Origin: Plectrocnemia conspersa
Lineage: Eukaryota; Arthropoda; Insecta; Trichoptera; Polycentropodidae
Direction: 5' to 3'
Assembly: GCA_009617715.1 (NCBI GenBank)
Contig: VTFK01000050.1
Location: forward strand, 1,178,001 to 1,242,000
Length of the DNA: 64,000 nt
Shown: positions 12,586-25,112 of the stretch, piece by piece
Position numbering within the stretch: the stretch's first letter is position 1
Layout: the number at the start of each line of letters is the position of its first letter
The notes under the pieces: model-generated
Told to the model about the DNA's origin: nothing
Seen by the model: only the letters and a program-made list of their open reading frames with translations
The model's database searches: none
Made by a program: the position numbers and the translations under genes

Positions 12586-14405
12586 ACAACCAGAGTCTGC
12601 GTCTTATATATGTGGCAATTCCACGTGTTCAGGCTATGCCTTTTTAAAATAATGTGAGTCACGCCAGATGTCCTTTTGCGGTACATGGGTACATATTTTT
12701 AAGTATGTGCATATATATTTATATATCATTATACGAATAACCAGTGCTACATGTATTATTTCATTGGGATTATGATGTTTTCCTACAAGTATACGTTGAA
12801 TACAAAAGTTTCATTGGTATTATCCTAAAATGTGTAGCTCTTAATTATGGTCGATTATAGCATTAATGAGTCTATACTCTAATTTTAAAACAGAAATTAT
12901 TTTTATATTATTTTCACTGCTGCTAGAAGGCTATAACTTTTTTTATTTGCCACTTTAAAAAACTAAAACTAGTTACACAACGTATAATTATAATAATAAA
13001 TCCAGTTATTTACAAGATTATAATGCGAACAGTGAAAATCATCAAATAATGATGGCGAACTGCCACAAAGCGTATGCGCGTCCATCCCCAATCGATCTCG
13101 TCTAGCTCTCGCTGCCCGGCAACAGCCCCTAAGCTCACTTTGACGATCTCGAAGAGATTTCGTGAACTGTTCTCGAGCTTTCGAATGCCGAAATTTCGGA
13201 AGAAAAATTCGCAGCCTGAAAAATCGATAAGAGCAACGTCATTCTAAGGTCAAGGCCAGACTCGGAGACGAGCTGCTGCTGGGGTTCAACGGAGCCTATC
13301 GACGGAGAGTTAGTCAAGTTCGACGAACCCTTCTACTCCCTACGACCCTTGGGCGTTGCCTGCGAATATGATAATATGCAAATTTCTTATAAAAAGCGCG
13401 CAGTATCGTACAATTTATTGCATTTTTGTTACTTACAAATTATTATTTAAAAAAAAACAGATAAAATTATTACTAGACATAGTGATGTACTATGAGTTAG
13501 CACCGGCTTGATATAGCTTGTTGTTTAAATAGTAATAAATAGCATTATTTAAAAGTAATCCGTCCCTATCTACCAGTACAAAGTGTTTTTAATAAATACT
13601 AAAAAATATATTATACAGATTTGAACATTTTTACACAGAGAAGGCAATGTTCTAGTTCTTATGTTCGAGTCTCTTAACAGTATTCTGTTACTTATTAGGA
13701 AATAAACAACTTTTTGTCTAAATTGCTATCATGCTATCCAATGAAGTTTCATATGCATAGAGGAAACTATAAGTAAGTCTGGCCTTTTGAAAAATAGTTT
13801 TTACTGTTTTGGTTTGGGATTTAATAAAAGGTTATGCGATTCAATTTTAGTAGAACTCGGCTAGATAATCAAAACTCTGGTTCAAGCTTCTGTTCAGAAA
13901 TCACAGTAGGTCATTAAGCAAAAATAGCAACTATTTCCTTTTTTACCTATATTCATTACGAACAGGCGTCTTTGTATATTTGAGAATACCGATCGATGCT
14001 TTGTTTCCAGATGTGTTTCTATTGTAGATTCACGCTTTTAATATAAGGTTTAACTGCTGTGGTTTAACTGCTGTTATTTAAACATGGAAATCTGAAAATA
14101 TTATCTTTTTAACAATCAAGTATCTACTTCGGTAAGTATGTAGTCAACAAGATGTAATATGAAATTAAGTTTCGAGATACGAATTAAGTTCGTAAGTCGA
14201 AGTACCACTGGACATGCATAATGTTCACGTACTATATGAGTTTTGAAAATGAAGAGACACGCAGTTTCCTATATAAATTGTTACAGCTACACGTTGAAAT
14301 ATTATGTATTAAAGTTTAAATTCAATTCAATAATAAACTAGCTTCGGGTATTATCTGAGTTTTACTTGCCATTTATTATTAAAAATATGTCTAAAATAAG
14401 GTAAT
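12586..14405. other. Intergenic DNA without a supported gene
   Basis: Bases 13030-13340 are locally richer in G/C, with a 60-codon minus-strand open frame (13135-13317) that has no recognisable motif or splice context. The flanks are AT-rich. Nothing further was identified. Confidence 0.4.
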
Positions 14406-14535
14406 GTGACCAGATTTTGAAAATATTAAAGGACACTAAAGATTAAAAGGCCATCTCGGAGATTTTCAATTGAGAAGAACAAAGGAGGAGAAATTGCTAC
14501 GGGATCCTTCATTGATATTTTCATAATCTGGTCAC
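14406..14535. mobile_element. Short inverted-repeat element (GTGACCAGATT family)
   Basis: GTGACCAGATTTTGAAAATAT at the left is mirrored by ATATTTTCATAATCTGGTCAC at the right (one mismatch), a 21-bp terminal inverted repeat around a 130-bp non-coding unit. It shares ends with the element at 5743. Confidence 0.7.
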
Positions 14536-15379
14536 CTCGCCTAAAACATATTTTTTTTACACAGAGCAAATTTTCGAATAGTGCAGCACTAGATAGATAG
14601 TTTTGATTGAATTACCTATTGCAAAATATCTCATGTGGAAACTGGAAAAAAATGAGTGTTCATGAGGTAAAGATATCATCTGATTTGTTTAAATGTATAA
14701 AATGGTCACGGAGGCTACTTTTAAATGCGTCCCGTGATTTTAGACGCGCAGGTGTTATCGATCGGGTATGACTTAAAAAAATAAAACTCATTAGCGAATA
14801 TCGGCGTTAAAAATCAACAAGCCGGTCAAGGCGCGTCGCGCCGGGCGAGGGGACGGAGGCGCGGGGCCGGTCGATTCCATTATTCGAAAACGGGGGTAGC
14901 TCTTTTTCGACCACCCCGCAACACTTTTCCCCTGCGAATCGCCATTTTCAGTGAGAGTTAGTCTAATTTTGCGCAATTTTCGCCCCAAAAAGCCGTATTT
15001 TCGGCTACGGGAGGCGAACGATCGGCGAGCGGGCGGGCCGGGTTGCGCGGCGACGACGCGCGCTTCGCTCCATTCGCTCGTCGACAGTTCGCCGGAAGGA
15101 CACGCCGGTGAGTGCTCTCCTTGATTAATTATTATCCTTCGATCGTCTTCTCGATCGTTTTTTTCGCAAGATTCGTTTCGCGGGTATGTACGCGCGCAGT
15201 GCGTACGAACGAAGGCCGCGTCGTCGTAAATTATTGGCGCGGATCGTTCGAGGGTGAAGTCGACGAAGGCTCGCCGCAGACGAGACGATGGTCGAAAATG
15301 TAATGGCCGGTCGACGGCGTCGGGCGCGGTCCGCGAACCGCCGGTGGGGCGCCGCTGGCCCGGCGGATGCAGTGCAACA
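14536..15379 (+). promoter_or_regulatory. GC-rich island upstream of actin-1 with a possible alternative first exon
   Basis: From about 14810 the composition switches sharply to GC- and CpG-rich and stays so into actin-1. A strong consensus donor (CCG|GTGAGT) lies at 15107/15108. It could join an upstream non-coding exon to the acceptor at 15626/15627 just before the actin-1 start codon. Drosophila Act5C is known to use two promoters with alternative non-coding first exons, so this arrangement is plausible here. Open frames of up to 200 codons in the island are composition artefacts without motifs. Confidence 0.45.
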
Positions 15380-15460
15380 CCATATATGGGCAAATCGCTC
15401 GCGCCGCCGAGGAGTGGGGGGACTCATATATATTCGCCCGCGCACCGCTCCAAGCCGCAC
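15380..15460 (+). promoter_or_regulatory. Actin-1 core promoter: CArG box and TATA box
   Basis: A perfect CArG box, CCATATATGG, sits at 15380-15389. It is a serum-response-factor/MADS binding consensus typical of actin promoters. A TATA element (TATATAT) begins at 15427, 47 bp downstream from the first base of the CArG box. Transcription would start near 15457-15460. The same CArG-to-TATA distance is found at actin-2 and, within a base, at actin-5. Confidence 0.75.
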
Positions 15461-15606
15461 TCGCACTCCGATCGCGACGCGAACAACGTCTGTTGTTCTT
15501 CGGTTCTTCTTGCATAGTTAACGTTCGCGTTTACCAAAGTAATTGATCGAATCTCGCGTCTATTATATCGCGTCCAGTTTAGGAAGTTCAGTGTTTTAAT
15601 CATTAA

Positions 15607-16851
<1,245 letters not shown>

Positions 16852-17019
16852 ATCGTCTCCGGAGGCTCCTGAGCGCTATGTTTGTGTTAGCGCGACGGCC
16901 AGTCGCTCGTCGACTACTATACTGAGCCAGCTCAAGCTTAATCTCACTTATGTGTAATTGTAAGGTTATATTATTATTATTATTATTAATTATTATTAAA
17001 ATACATTTTATTATTTAAA

Positions 17020-18479
17020 AAATGTAAAGAGTTTTGTATCGGATTATAATAATAATTATATAAAATTCCGCCGGCGAAGGGACAGTTTGGTTCGGTTCGG
17101 TTCATACATTCCGCGGTTGGCTCACCCCAGCGAATGCAGTATTTGCACGTACGCCAAAGCTTATTTTTTATTTAAATACTATATACGTATTGTATTTCGT
17201 AATAGCTAAACGAGACTTAATACTCCTAGGTCGTTTATATTTTCCAAGTTAAAACGTTGAAAAATAAAACATAAAAATTACAAAACCGCAAGTCGACTTT
17301 TTTTGCACCGAAAACTCACCCTCATTTCATGAGAATCGATCGAGAGTAAGTATATGGGGGAGGGATGGGCGTTGTTGCGACGTGGGCGTGGGCGGAAAGC
17401 CGCCGGCGAAACGTAACCTCAATCGTCGGTTATTCGCTGGATCAACAGTTGAGTTATCGTTTCAATTTAGATCTTTACGATTTGAAGGCTTCTCTGTGTA
17501 GGACTCCTATTTCCGTATTAGGGTAAAGCAGTCATGCGTAATCTTTTTTTTTTGCTATATCAGCGTAATATACGTATATTTTATCTTATTTTTGTTTCAC
17601 AAACATGCATATTGTATATATATGCATACAAAATCGCTCATGGGCAACTAAAAATGTTGAAAATTATTCGCTTATTCAAAAACAGCGGACCGGCAAAGCT
17701 TCGCTCTTGCTAAATTTGAATATACATATGTATATGTATGCAGGCCTGCCGAGAGGGGACAAATTCCCGGAGCCCGTTCTGGAAAAAATCATAGCAAAAA
17801 TGCATTCATAAAAAAAGTAAAAATCGACCTCAAATAATGGATCTGAACTAAACTAGTTGTTTGGGATGTACCTATATACTGATGTATTTCAGATATAAGT
17901 TCTTTTAACCCTTTTTATACGTATTATACAATAAATAAAAGGAGCGGAACATTGCCTTCAAAACCACCCACTTTTTTAGGTAGTACTTTCACAATAAGCT
18001 TTATTAGGAAGTAGTTTTTTGCTGCGGCTCCTTTGTTCACAAATTATTCTTGACTTGATTGCTTTTTGAACGTTTAAAAAATATTAGAGAGAAAATATTC
18101 AACGAATGTAAGTTATTACCCGTAAATTTAGGTATTTGATATGTAAATTCAGATCGAATACCTAAAGAAATAACGAAAAATCAACAGCAGCACCCAGCAC
18201 CAGCTGAATTATATAAATTTAACGTTTTTATAGATTATATTATCGGTAATTATTTGGGTGCATTAACTAGATTTAATGCACCCATATAAATTAATAATAC
18301 ATTTTTCATGTGGTAATTCCTAAAAGAAAATCTAGAAAAAACAGTCTCGAATCTATCCCGAAAATATTTTTTTGAATATGTCATTTCTTATGAAAAATAT
18401 TTTATTTAGGCATTAAAAATATCTACTCATAATATTTACGTGTTTTCTTTGCTGCTCAGTGTTGCCATATAGTGAATTT
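17020..18479. other. Intergenic DNA downstream of actin-1
   Basis: A short GC-rich patch with repeated GGTTCGGTTCGGTTC at about 17090-17105 and a GC patch at 17340-17410 are the only non-AT features. The small open frame at 17605-17811 has no recognisable motif. No gene is supported. Confidence 0.4.
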
Positions 18480-19590
18480 CCAGTCCAGGTAAAAAGCAAT
18501 AAAATCATTCCATCGTGATGAAAACGCTCGATTATCAAGCGTTTATATTAAGACTTTTTATAACAGTATTACGAGTGAGAATCGAATAAAACACATAGAA
18601 ACTGAACTTTGACCAATATGAGAGTTCAAAAACAATTATCACTTCGCAGAAGTAAAAAATTCATGTCAAAAGCAATAAAATCGAGTCAGCGTTCCCACTG
18701 CGACGGCACGATTTTATTGCTTTTGGCGTGGATTTTTGACTTCTGAGAAGTGATAATTGCTTTTGTGCCCTCCTATTGACCAAAATTCGATTTAAATTCA
18801 CTTTAACCAATATTCTCATATCAGAAATCTCTATTAATATCGGTAAGGATTGCTATCATATTTTTAAATATAGTATAAGAGAAACTATGGAGCAATATGT
18901 TTGATGCGCTTTTCCCCCCCTGAGAGTTGAGTTGGTTAGTTTGTATTTTGAACTTGACCTAATGAAAGTTCTAAAACAATAATTAGTTTTAGTGGTTTTA
19001 TTAAGTTAGATTTTGGTTTGAACAGCAAATAGGCGTTTCGCAACTGTCAATTTGAGTTTCATATACATTTTAGAGCAGCATATAATTTCACTAGCGCCTA
19101 TCAGTTAAATTATATTTTCGCTAGTAAAAATATATATCTACTGGTGAAAATGTATTTGTACCTTACTAGTGCAAATATAACTTCACTAAAAAATACACAT
19201 TCACTGTAACAATTATATATCGCATGTAAATAAATAATGATAAGTTAAAAATATCTACTAGTGAAAATATATTCCAATATGATTTCACTGAAATGCCTTA
19301 TTTTAAAACATTTTCAGGATAGATTCAAGACTGTGTTTTTAGATTTTTTCTAAGAATTGTGCGTCATTTCAGAATTTTACACGGGTTGGGGAAAGTTGGC
19401 CACTCAGCGGTCGTTTTTATAATATTTTGATCTCATTAAAATTCATAGTATTTAATTAAATGACATTGATCGTTTTTTGCGCTCTTCTATTGGGCAAAAT
19501 TCGGTTTTGATGTACTTCTTAAAAATCGTTATATGCTATCGTCACCGTCATAGTGTGAACCGTTCCCACTACGACGGCACGATTTTTTAG
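18480..19590 (+). repeat. Composite dispersed repeat, copy C
   Basis: The same block order as copy B is present: the AGCAATAAAATC hairpin ends, the CCTCCTATTGACCAAAATTC block, the ATATCGGTAAGGATTGC block, the CTGAGAGTTGAGTTGG block, GGTTTGAACAGCAAATAGGC, CACTAGCGCCTATCAGT and the tail with GGCCACTCAGCGGTCG. At 19465-19590 a second start-like segment follows (GGGCAAAATTCGG then CGACGGCACGATTTTTTAG). This indicates a second truncated copy or an internal rearrangement. Confidence 0.7.
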
Positions 19591-19762
19591 GAGTACATAA
19601 AATTGTATTTTTTTTTAACCGCTTAAATTGAGAAATAAGTGTACTTATCAGTAGTGTAGTTCTAAAATTGAGCGCCACTCCCCTTTAGGGCAATCAATAA
19701 AATTTCAGTTTATGTGAACCCGGAGACGATTACCCTAGTTATTTTGTTTGTAGGTGGGCTGT

Positions 19763-19798
19763 GCAGATCTTCTAACAACGATTTGTTAGAAGATCTGC
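19763..19798. repeat. Perfect 16-bp-arm palindrome
   Basis: GCAGATCTTCTAACAA is followed by a 4-base spacer and its exact reverse complement. A second, imperfect version with the same AGATCTTCTAACA core follows at about 19830-19870 (arms AAACAGATCTTCTAACAG and AGGTCTGTTT). Two related hairpins 60 bp apart suggest a foldback element, or a transcript with strong secondary structure. Confidence 0.8.
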
Positions 19799-19879
19799 TT
19801 AAATTTATTTGATCTTCTTGGACGAAGAAACAGATCTTCTAACAGATTGCTGCTAAAAGGTCTGTTTCTTTTTTACTAA

Positions 19880-20327
19880 CAAATTATACCGAAACAACGT
19901 TCCGACCCCACTACACCACTAGTTGCGCCAAATCTGACGATTGAAGTGAAAAGCTTGTTTTCTCTCCAATATGTGTCTAATTGCCACCCGTCACCATCCG
20001 AATATCAAAAGTAAATATTCCGAAAAGAATAAAAACAATTTTAACCCGTTTATTAAAAATCTTTAATCATAAATTTTGAATATTTTATTAATTAAATAAA
20101 ATAAGCTAATATTATAATGTCCACGTTTTTTATAACTTACAAATAAAAAAACAAATAGTTAACTTCGTAGATAGCGTGAGCCAAGGAACTGGAGAAAAAT
20201 CTGTGCCGTTGACAACCGATATACAAATATTAATTATAAATTATTATGTGCTATAAAATTTATAATCAATAGACACCACTGCAGTTGGGGCTAGTATTTT
20301 TTATTTTTTATAAATAAAAATTTAAGT
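19880..20327. other. AT-rich intergenic DNA
   Basis: Nothing coding was recognised. If the tRNA-like block at 20328-20415 is a SINE head on the minus strand, the part of this stretch next to it (20180-20327) would be its body or tail. Confidence 0.35.
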
Positions 20328-20415
20328 TCCGCTGCCGGGACTCGTACCCGCTACCTCAGAGTTAATTCAGTTAATAGTCTGAGACATTATGTACTACGCT
20401 ATTCCGTCCTTAAAT
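20328..20415 (-). repeat. tRNA-like sequence, probably a SINE head or tRNA pseudogene
   Basis: On the minus strand a B-box-like GGTACGAGTCC (20337-20347) lies inside a CGGG/CCCG stem, resembling a T-arm. An A-box-like TAGCGTAGTAC (20391-20401) lies about 50 bp upstream, the usual internal RNA polymerase III promoter geometry. A good acceptor stem and CCA-adjacent pairing are not evident, so a functional tRNA is unlikely. A tRNA-derived SINE 5' end is the better reading. Confidence 0.5.
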
Positions 20416-21109
20416 GTAATGCGTTGATAATATGCGTAGCGTAGCGTGGGAAGGGGGACAAACTTATTTTTTGCTTTGGGCGCTAAAAAGCTATGGCCGA
20501 CCCTTTTCATAAACATAAATTGTTTTGCCCCACCTAAGCTGTCTTTCCAAAGATCAATTTATTTTTTATACCAAGTTATCGGTGAACATATTCCTAACTA
20601 AGAGTATTTTGGTAAATTGAAAATCACATTTTAATTTTAAACTAGGTTATTAAGTATAGGCACAAACGATATATAACTTTGCAATTCTCACGTGCTTAAA
20701 TATATATCTATTGTGGGTTACTACTCGAGGCAAAGTTTTAAAACAGAAGCAATGAAATCAGGTATTATCATGTTGCAGTCTTTCCGTACACAGCATCATG
20801 GATTTATATAACTCGAACAGTATAAATGTGACAAGAGTAGTCAAAGAATATTAGTAGTCTTTTATTTAAGAATGAAGCTATATATCCGCACTACATTATA
20901 AACTTGGTCTTCAAGACGTACCTTGTAGTAGTCTATTTTTGAGAATTTCATTCGAATTGTGAATCTATGGCATTTGAGAATTTATAAGAAAATTATGAAT
21001 AGCAATTATGACACATATAGAAAATAGGCATTTTCTTTCAAAGAAATACAAGATTTTGCATTAAACATTTCTCGGACACAGTACTTTTTTTAAAAATTAA
21101 TCAAAAACG
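20416..21109. other. AT-rich intergenic DNA
   Basis: I see no open frame with motifs, no RNA gene and no inverted repeat worth naming in this stretch. Confidence 0.4.
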
Positions 21110-21285
21110 CCTGGAACAGACCAACCTTTTCCTATACAGCGGTATAAAAAAATGTAGCCGTTGTATGTACAACATTTTAAAATATTGGTACAAATTTAAT
21201 TTTTAACAAAAAAATGCTATGATAATCTTTTTAAGATGAAAATTCACAAAATTTCCGAGTTTACTCGGGCATGACCTGGAAGGGA
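21110..21285. repeat. Dispersed repeat, copy 1 of a pair (see 25685-25880)
   Basis: It shares an ordered set of segments with 25685-25880: CCTTTTCCTATACAGCGGTA, ACATTTTAAAATATTGGTAC, TTTAATTTTTAACAAAAAAA, and the ending TTCCGAGTTTACTCGGGCAT. The end contains a small perfect hairpin (CCGAGT/ACTCGG). Non-coding. Confidence 0.65.
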
Positions 21286-22192
21286 TTAAACAATTATTTT
21301 GATAGAACACTGTTGTACTAAAGAACATATTTTATTTTGATTAAAAGTACTTATTTATAGAAACGTGTAATATATTATATTTATATCTAAAAGTTAGAAT
21401 CAGTGATTTACATACATATAATAATAATGTACTAAATAAAACTGTGCTACAGCCAAAACCCAATGAAGAAAGATATGATCATTTGTTTGAAATTTACTGT
21501 GATTTTGTGTTGAAACAGATTTCAAAATAGATTTAAATGAACTGGTTGTTTTATAACTTTAATTATGTAATGACATGTATTTATAATGCATAAAAGATAA
21601 ATAATTACCTTAATATTATAATTCTTTCTGTACAAATTAGTTTTGCTTTTAGAGTACATTTTTTATGTATATGTATTGCAAATGTTTTATTAAAGTTCGC
21701 ATTAAATACATATTCTGTTTCAAAAGTTCTTCCTGTAGTATTAAGAGTTAATTTATACCTTAATAGTTTAGACCTTGTATACAAATTTTAAGCGTTTAGA
21801 ATGTTCAATAGATTAAATAGGTCAGCTATTTTATTATTCGTATACACTCCGAAACTGTTGGTCCAGTATTGTTTTAAATATAATTATTGACTAATTTTTA
21901 CACGTTTAATGTATTAGTTTCAACAATTATTCGTAGACATCGGCAATATTTATTTCGTTAGCTATTTAACTTTAATACTTAAGAATTCATAAAAACAACT
22001 TTCTTACTATATTATCGTTTATTTTCAAAATAGTGCAAAATAATATAAGGAGGGCGAAAAAACTATAATTAAAATATTTGATTATTAAGAATAGCACAGT
22101 ATAGTAACATTTCTGTTTAATGTTAGCTGGTTCAGTTTGTTTCATTTAATTTTGTTTTATTTTTTGTATATTATTCTGATTATGTATATTTA
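21286..22192. other. AT-rich intergenic DNA
   Basis: Low-complexity AT-rich sequence without recognised features. Confidence 0.4.
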
Positions 22193-22434
22193 TACAGTGG
22201 TATCTCGGTATACGTCCTTAATCTGTTCCAAATCCTTGAACTTATACCAAACGTATTTTTCGCGCCGTGTTGTAACTCAATACAAGTTGCGCATACGCGA
22301 TTTGTCTTTTTGACTCATACAAGTTCTAGCACGCACGCGGGACGTATTCCCAACGAAGGTCTTATACCAAGCAAAATGTTTCTCGTCCAAACAGGACTTA
22401 TTCCAAAGCGGACGTATACCGAGGTACCACTGTA
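22193..22434. mobile_element. Tc1/mariner-type MITE with TA duplication
   Basis: The body spans 22195-22432. The left end CAGTGGTATCTCGGTATACG is mirrored by the right end (CGTATACCGAGGTACCACTG), with one mismatch in about 23 bp. TA dinucleotides flank both ends (22193-22194, 22433-22434), the hallmark target duplication of Tc1/mariner/pogo transposons. The 238-bp interior has direct words such as ACTTATACCAA/TCTTATACCAA/ACTTATTCCAA but no transposase. Confidence 0.75.
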
Positions 22435-22449
22435 TATATATATATATAT

Positions 22450-22613
22450 CAGTGGCGTGCCGTCCATACATGCGGTAGATTTAAAATGTCTACCCGCATG
22501 CACGGTTGATCGACTATAAACTCGAGCATGTGTAACGGCTGAGTTGCTTACCATCAACCGTGCATGCAGGTTGAGGTTTTGAATCTACCGCATGTATGGA
22601 CGGCACGCCACTG
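22450..22613. mobile_element. hAT-like palindromic MITE, 164 bp
   Basis: CAGTGGCGTGCCGTCCATAC at the left is exactly mirrored by GTATGGACGGCACGCCACTG at the right, and the stem continues inward (ATGCGGTAGATT/GAATCTACCGCAT). It inserted into an (AT)n run: ATATATAT on the left and ATATACAT on the right are compatible with an 8-bp duplication. It sits only 16 bp from the preceding MITE. Confidence 0.75.
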
Positions 22614-22619
22614 ATATAC

Positions 22620-23129
22620 ATATATATATTTTTTGTTGTGTATTAGATAACACAATTATTGTTTTTGACCATTGTGACGTATTGGGGTAACCTGTTAGGT
22701 TACGATGGTTTTAATTTAATCTAAATAAATAAATGAATTTCAATTATAAAAGCATTTGTATTTATTATGAATTACACAGAGTGCATTACTTTTAGATTAA
22801 GTTTTAATAAAACAGTAGAATCCATGTTTAGAAAATTCCGCAATTTCTAAAAATCATTACAATAAATCTGTTGTATATAAGTAAAACTACGATCCCATTA
22901 TTAAATTACATAATAAACATATCCGTATATTTATGGAATTAAATAGCATTATGTTGAAACTTAACAAGTAAAATAAATTAAATATTAATGTATAAAATCA
23001 TCTCATACAAACTAATATAACTGAATATACAAATATAATACCAAAATAAGTTGTTCTACAGATAATTATAAAAGTGGAATGTAGCAAGATTGCATAGATA
23101 AATAAATAAAACTTAATGATTTTCAATAA
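22620..23129. other. 3' flank of LDAH
   Basis: AT-rich sequence downstream (in gene sense) of the LDAH stop codon. TTTATT on the plus strand at about 22760-22765 reads AATAAA on the minus strand and could be the poly(A) signal, giving a 3' UTR of roughly 350 bases. Confidence 0.4.
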
Positions 23130-24692
23130 TTATTTACTAGCAATAAGATCTGCACTAATTGAAGCCATTTCTGTGTAAGCGTTTAAAGAGAAAGCATGTC
23201 TATATGGAACATTTCTAATATAGTAATCTGGAAGTTGTCTTCTATATTCTTCAAAGTAGTGCGCAGGAGACCATCCATCATTGTCCCCGTAGATGATCTT
23301 GATCCTACTCTGTTCGTTGAGGAAAATATCCCGATTTATATCTACAACTTTGTCCATTTCGTCAAAAGCCATAAATAGTACTTTTTCGATTACAGTTCTT
23401 TGCAGACATTTAAGAAGAGTTTTGATAAGTATATCTTTTGGTGGAACCGAGCAGAAAAATAAATAGATCCTTATCAAAATCAACCGTATAAAACCAGGCA
23501 ATAGGTTGAACAGCGAAACCAAGGCAAGAAACACAAAGGGAACCCTTCGAATGAATTTGTTGAGAATGACGCCGTTTGGCGATGTTGCCATTCGTTCCAA
23601 AGTGGGAAGCAGTAAATTGACGGACACGAGCCTGTCTTTCAATTCTTCATGTCTCAGCAGCTCCATCGAGATCCATCCTCCGATCGAGCTACCGAATAGA
23701 TGTACTTTAGTCGTCGGCTTCGTATACTTCTTTATAAATTCCGCTTTGTGCTTATATTGACCCTCTAAATTAAACAGTTCCTCGTTTCCTTTGATCGGCT
23801 GGATCGGGGCAAAGCCACTTGACCAATCGGGTTCTTCGTGACCGGCATGTCCTGAAAATTATAAATTTAATGATAATAAAATAAAAAAAATTGTATCGAG
23901 AATTTTTATTACAATTAAATTTTGCTAGTCCAAACGAGTAGGTGAATAAAAATAAAAATAAGTGAGGGCCAAGGATGCATTAATTTAGATTATTATTAGC
24001 TGGAATCATTTATAAATAACTATTAGAATTTAGAGCAAGTTTAAGTTTTCAACTTTCTTAGGAACACAATCTGTTGGTAATAATCAATTTCTAGTTGGAA
24101 GTCATTTAGGATAGTAATAGGAGAATAAATTTATCAGATAAGATAACCAATATTAATTGAACGATTCTTTGTTATTTTACAAACATTGAATAATCTTATA
24201 AAATCACACAATGAAATGGGAGATTTGAAGGTGGCATTTGACATTACTTTTTTCTCAGATGCAATAATTAGTGGTATGCGTTGATTGAAATCAAATTCTT
24301 CGAGAGTTTCACTGTGACTATTATTAGATTTAGCTTTAATGCATTATGACATACTGTATTTGACCTGTGATTTTCAGCCTTGAATTATATAAAATAACAC
24401 TATTACAAGGCTCAAATAAGCATGCATACTCAAAGGTTTAAGATCACAATATATATATGATATTAAAAATATAAACTAAATTTTATTATTAAGTCTTACC
24501 TAATATCCACACGGGTAAGTTTGTATTTTTGTGTAGTTCTTCCAGAAATGAATAAAAGAAGCCGGGTAATCCAGGGTTTCCTGGAATCATGATGATGACT
24601 TCATCCGGCTCATTCTCCTCGACCCATCGTCCCCAGCAAGCCACGTGTGTATGCACATCGTTTATTTTCAGAAAGCTGTTAAAGGACGTCAT
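23130..24692 (-). CDS. Ldah: Lipid droplet-associated hydrolase (LDAH)
   Basis: Minus-strand exons 24692-24500 and 23851-23130 join (phase 1, GGA glycine codon) to 304 codons plus stop, close to the length of animal LDAH. The intron is 648 nt (23852-24499) with GT-AG ends. It is an alpha/beta-hydrolase of the LDAH/CG9186 family, which associates with lipid droplets and affects neutral lipid storage. Visible features are the early IIMIPGNPGLPGFFYSFLEEL motif (oxyanion region), the nucleophile elbow FGSSIGGW with Ser in the second half of exon 1-2, a long hydrophobic stretch FVFLALVSLFNLLPGF that fits the lipid-droplet hairpin, a YGDNDGWSP block carrying the acid Asp, and PYRHAF carrying the catalytic His. 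The elbow reads G-S-S-I-G instead of the common G-H-S-I-G. There is one clear start ATG, with GC-rich sequence just upstream. Confidence 0.93.
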
Positions 24693-25112
24693 TTTTTATG
24701 TACGCGCGCCGCGCCGGTCGGTCAAACGTCTAAGGTGCGCTAGCGGTGTGCCAATAGTAACCTATTAGATGATGAGAAATAGGTTACAAATGCGCATCAC
24801 TAGTGACATTTCTTATGAAAAAATAATTGATAATTAATATAAATAAAATAAGATTGTAAGCTTAAAAATATTGAAGTTTAGTTAGATAATATAATTTTTA
24901 TAATTTAAATTGTGAATAATACCAAATTTTATTATATTAAATTAGCATAAAAGTATTAAAATTATATTATGCCATTTTTGTTAAAAAATTAGATTAAACA
25001 GCAATCTTGAATATTAATTGCTTGTTAAATTATTACATGTTATGTTACTTTACGCGTTAATAGACTGTCATTCGCTTCCGCTTCATCTTGATGTTGCAGC
25101 GTAGCTTCAGGG
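24693..25112. other. 5' flank of LDAH
   Basis: A short GC-rich patch (24697-24740) abuts the LDAH start codon and probably holds its promoter and 5' UTR. No TATA box is obvious. The rest is AT-rich. Confidence 0.4.

Noticed and set aside
14791..15517. Several overlapping open frames (up to 200 codons) in the GC-rich island before actin-1
   Set aside because: High GC lowers stop frequency. The frames overlap on both strands, have low-complexity composition and lie in promoter/UTR sequence.
20328..20415. Functional tRNA gene
   Set aside because: Internal promoter boxes are present, but the acceptor stem and anticodon arm do not fold convincingly.
22277..22557. Three short open frames at 22.3-22.5 kb
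   Set aside because: They lie inside two inverted-repeat MITEs, and the mirrored sequence explains open frames on both strands.
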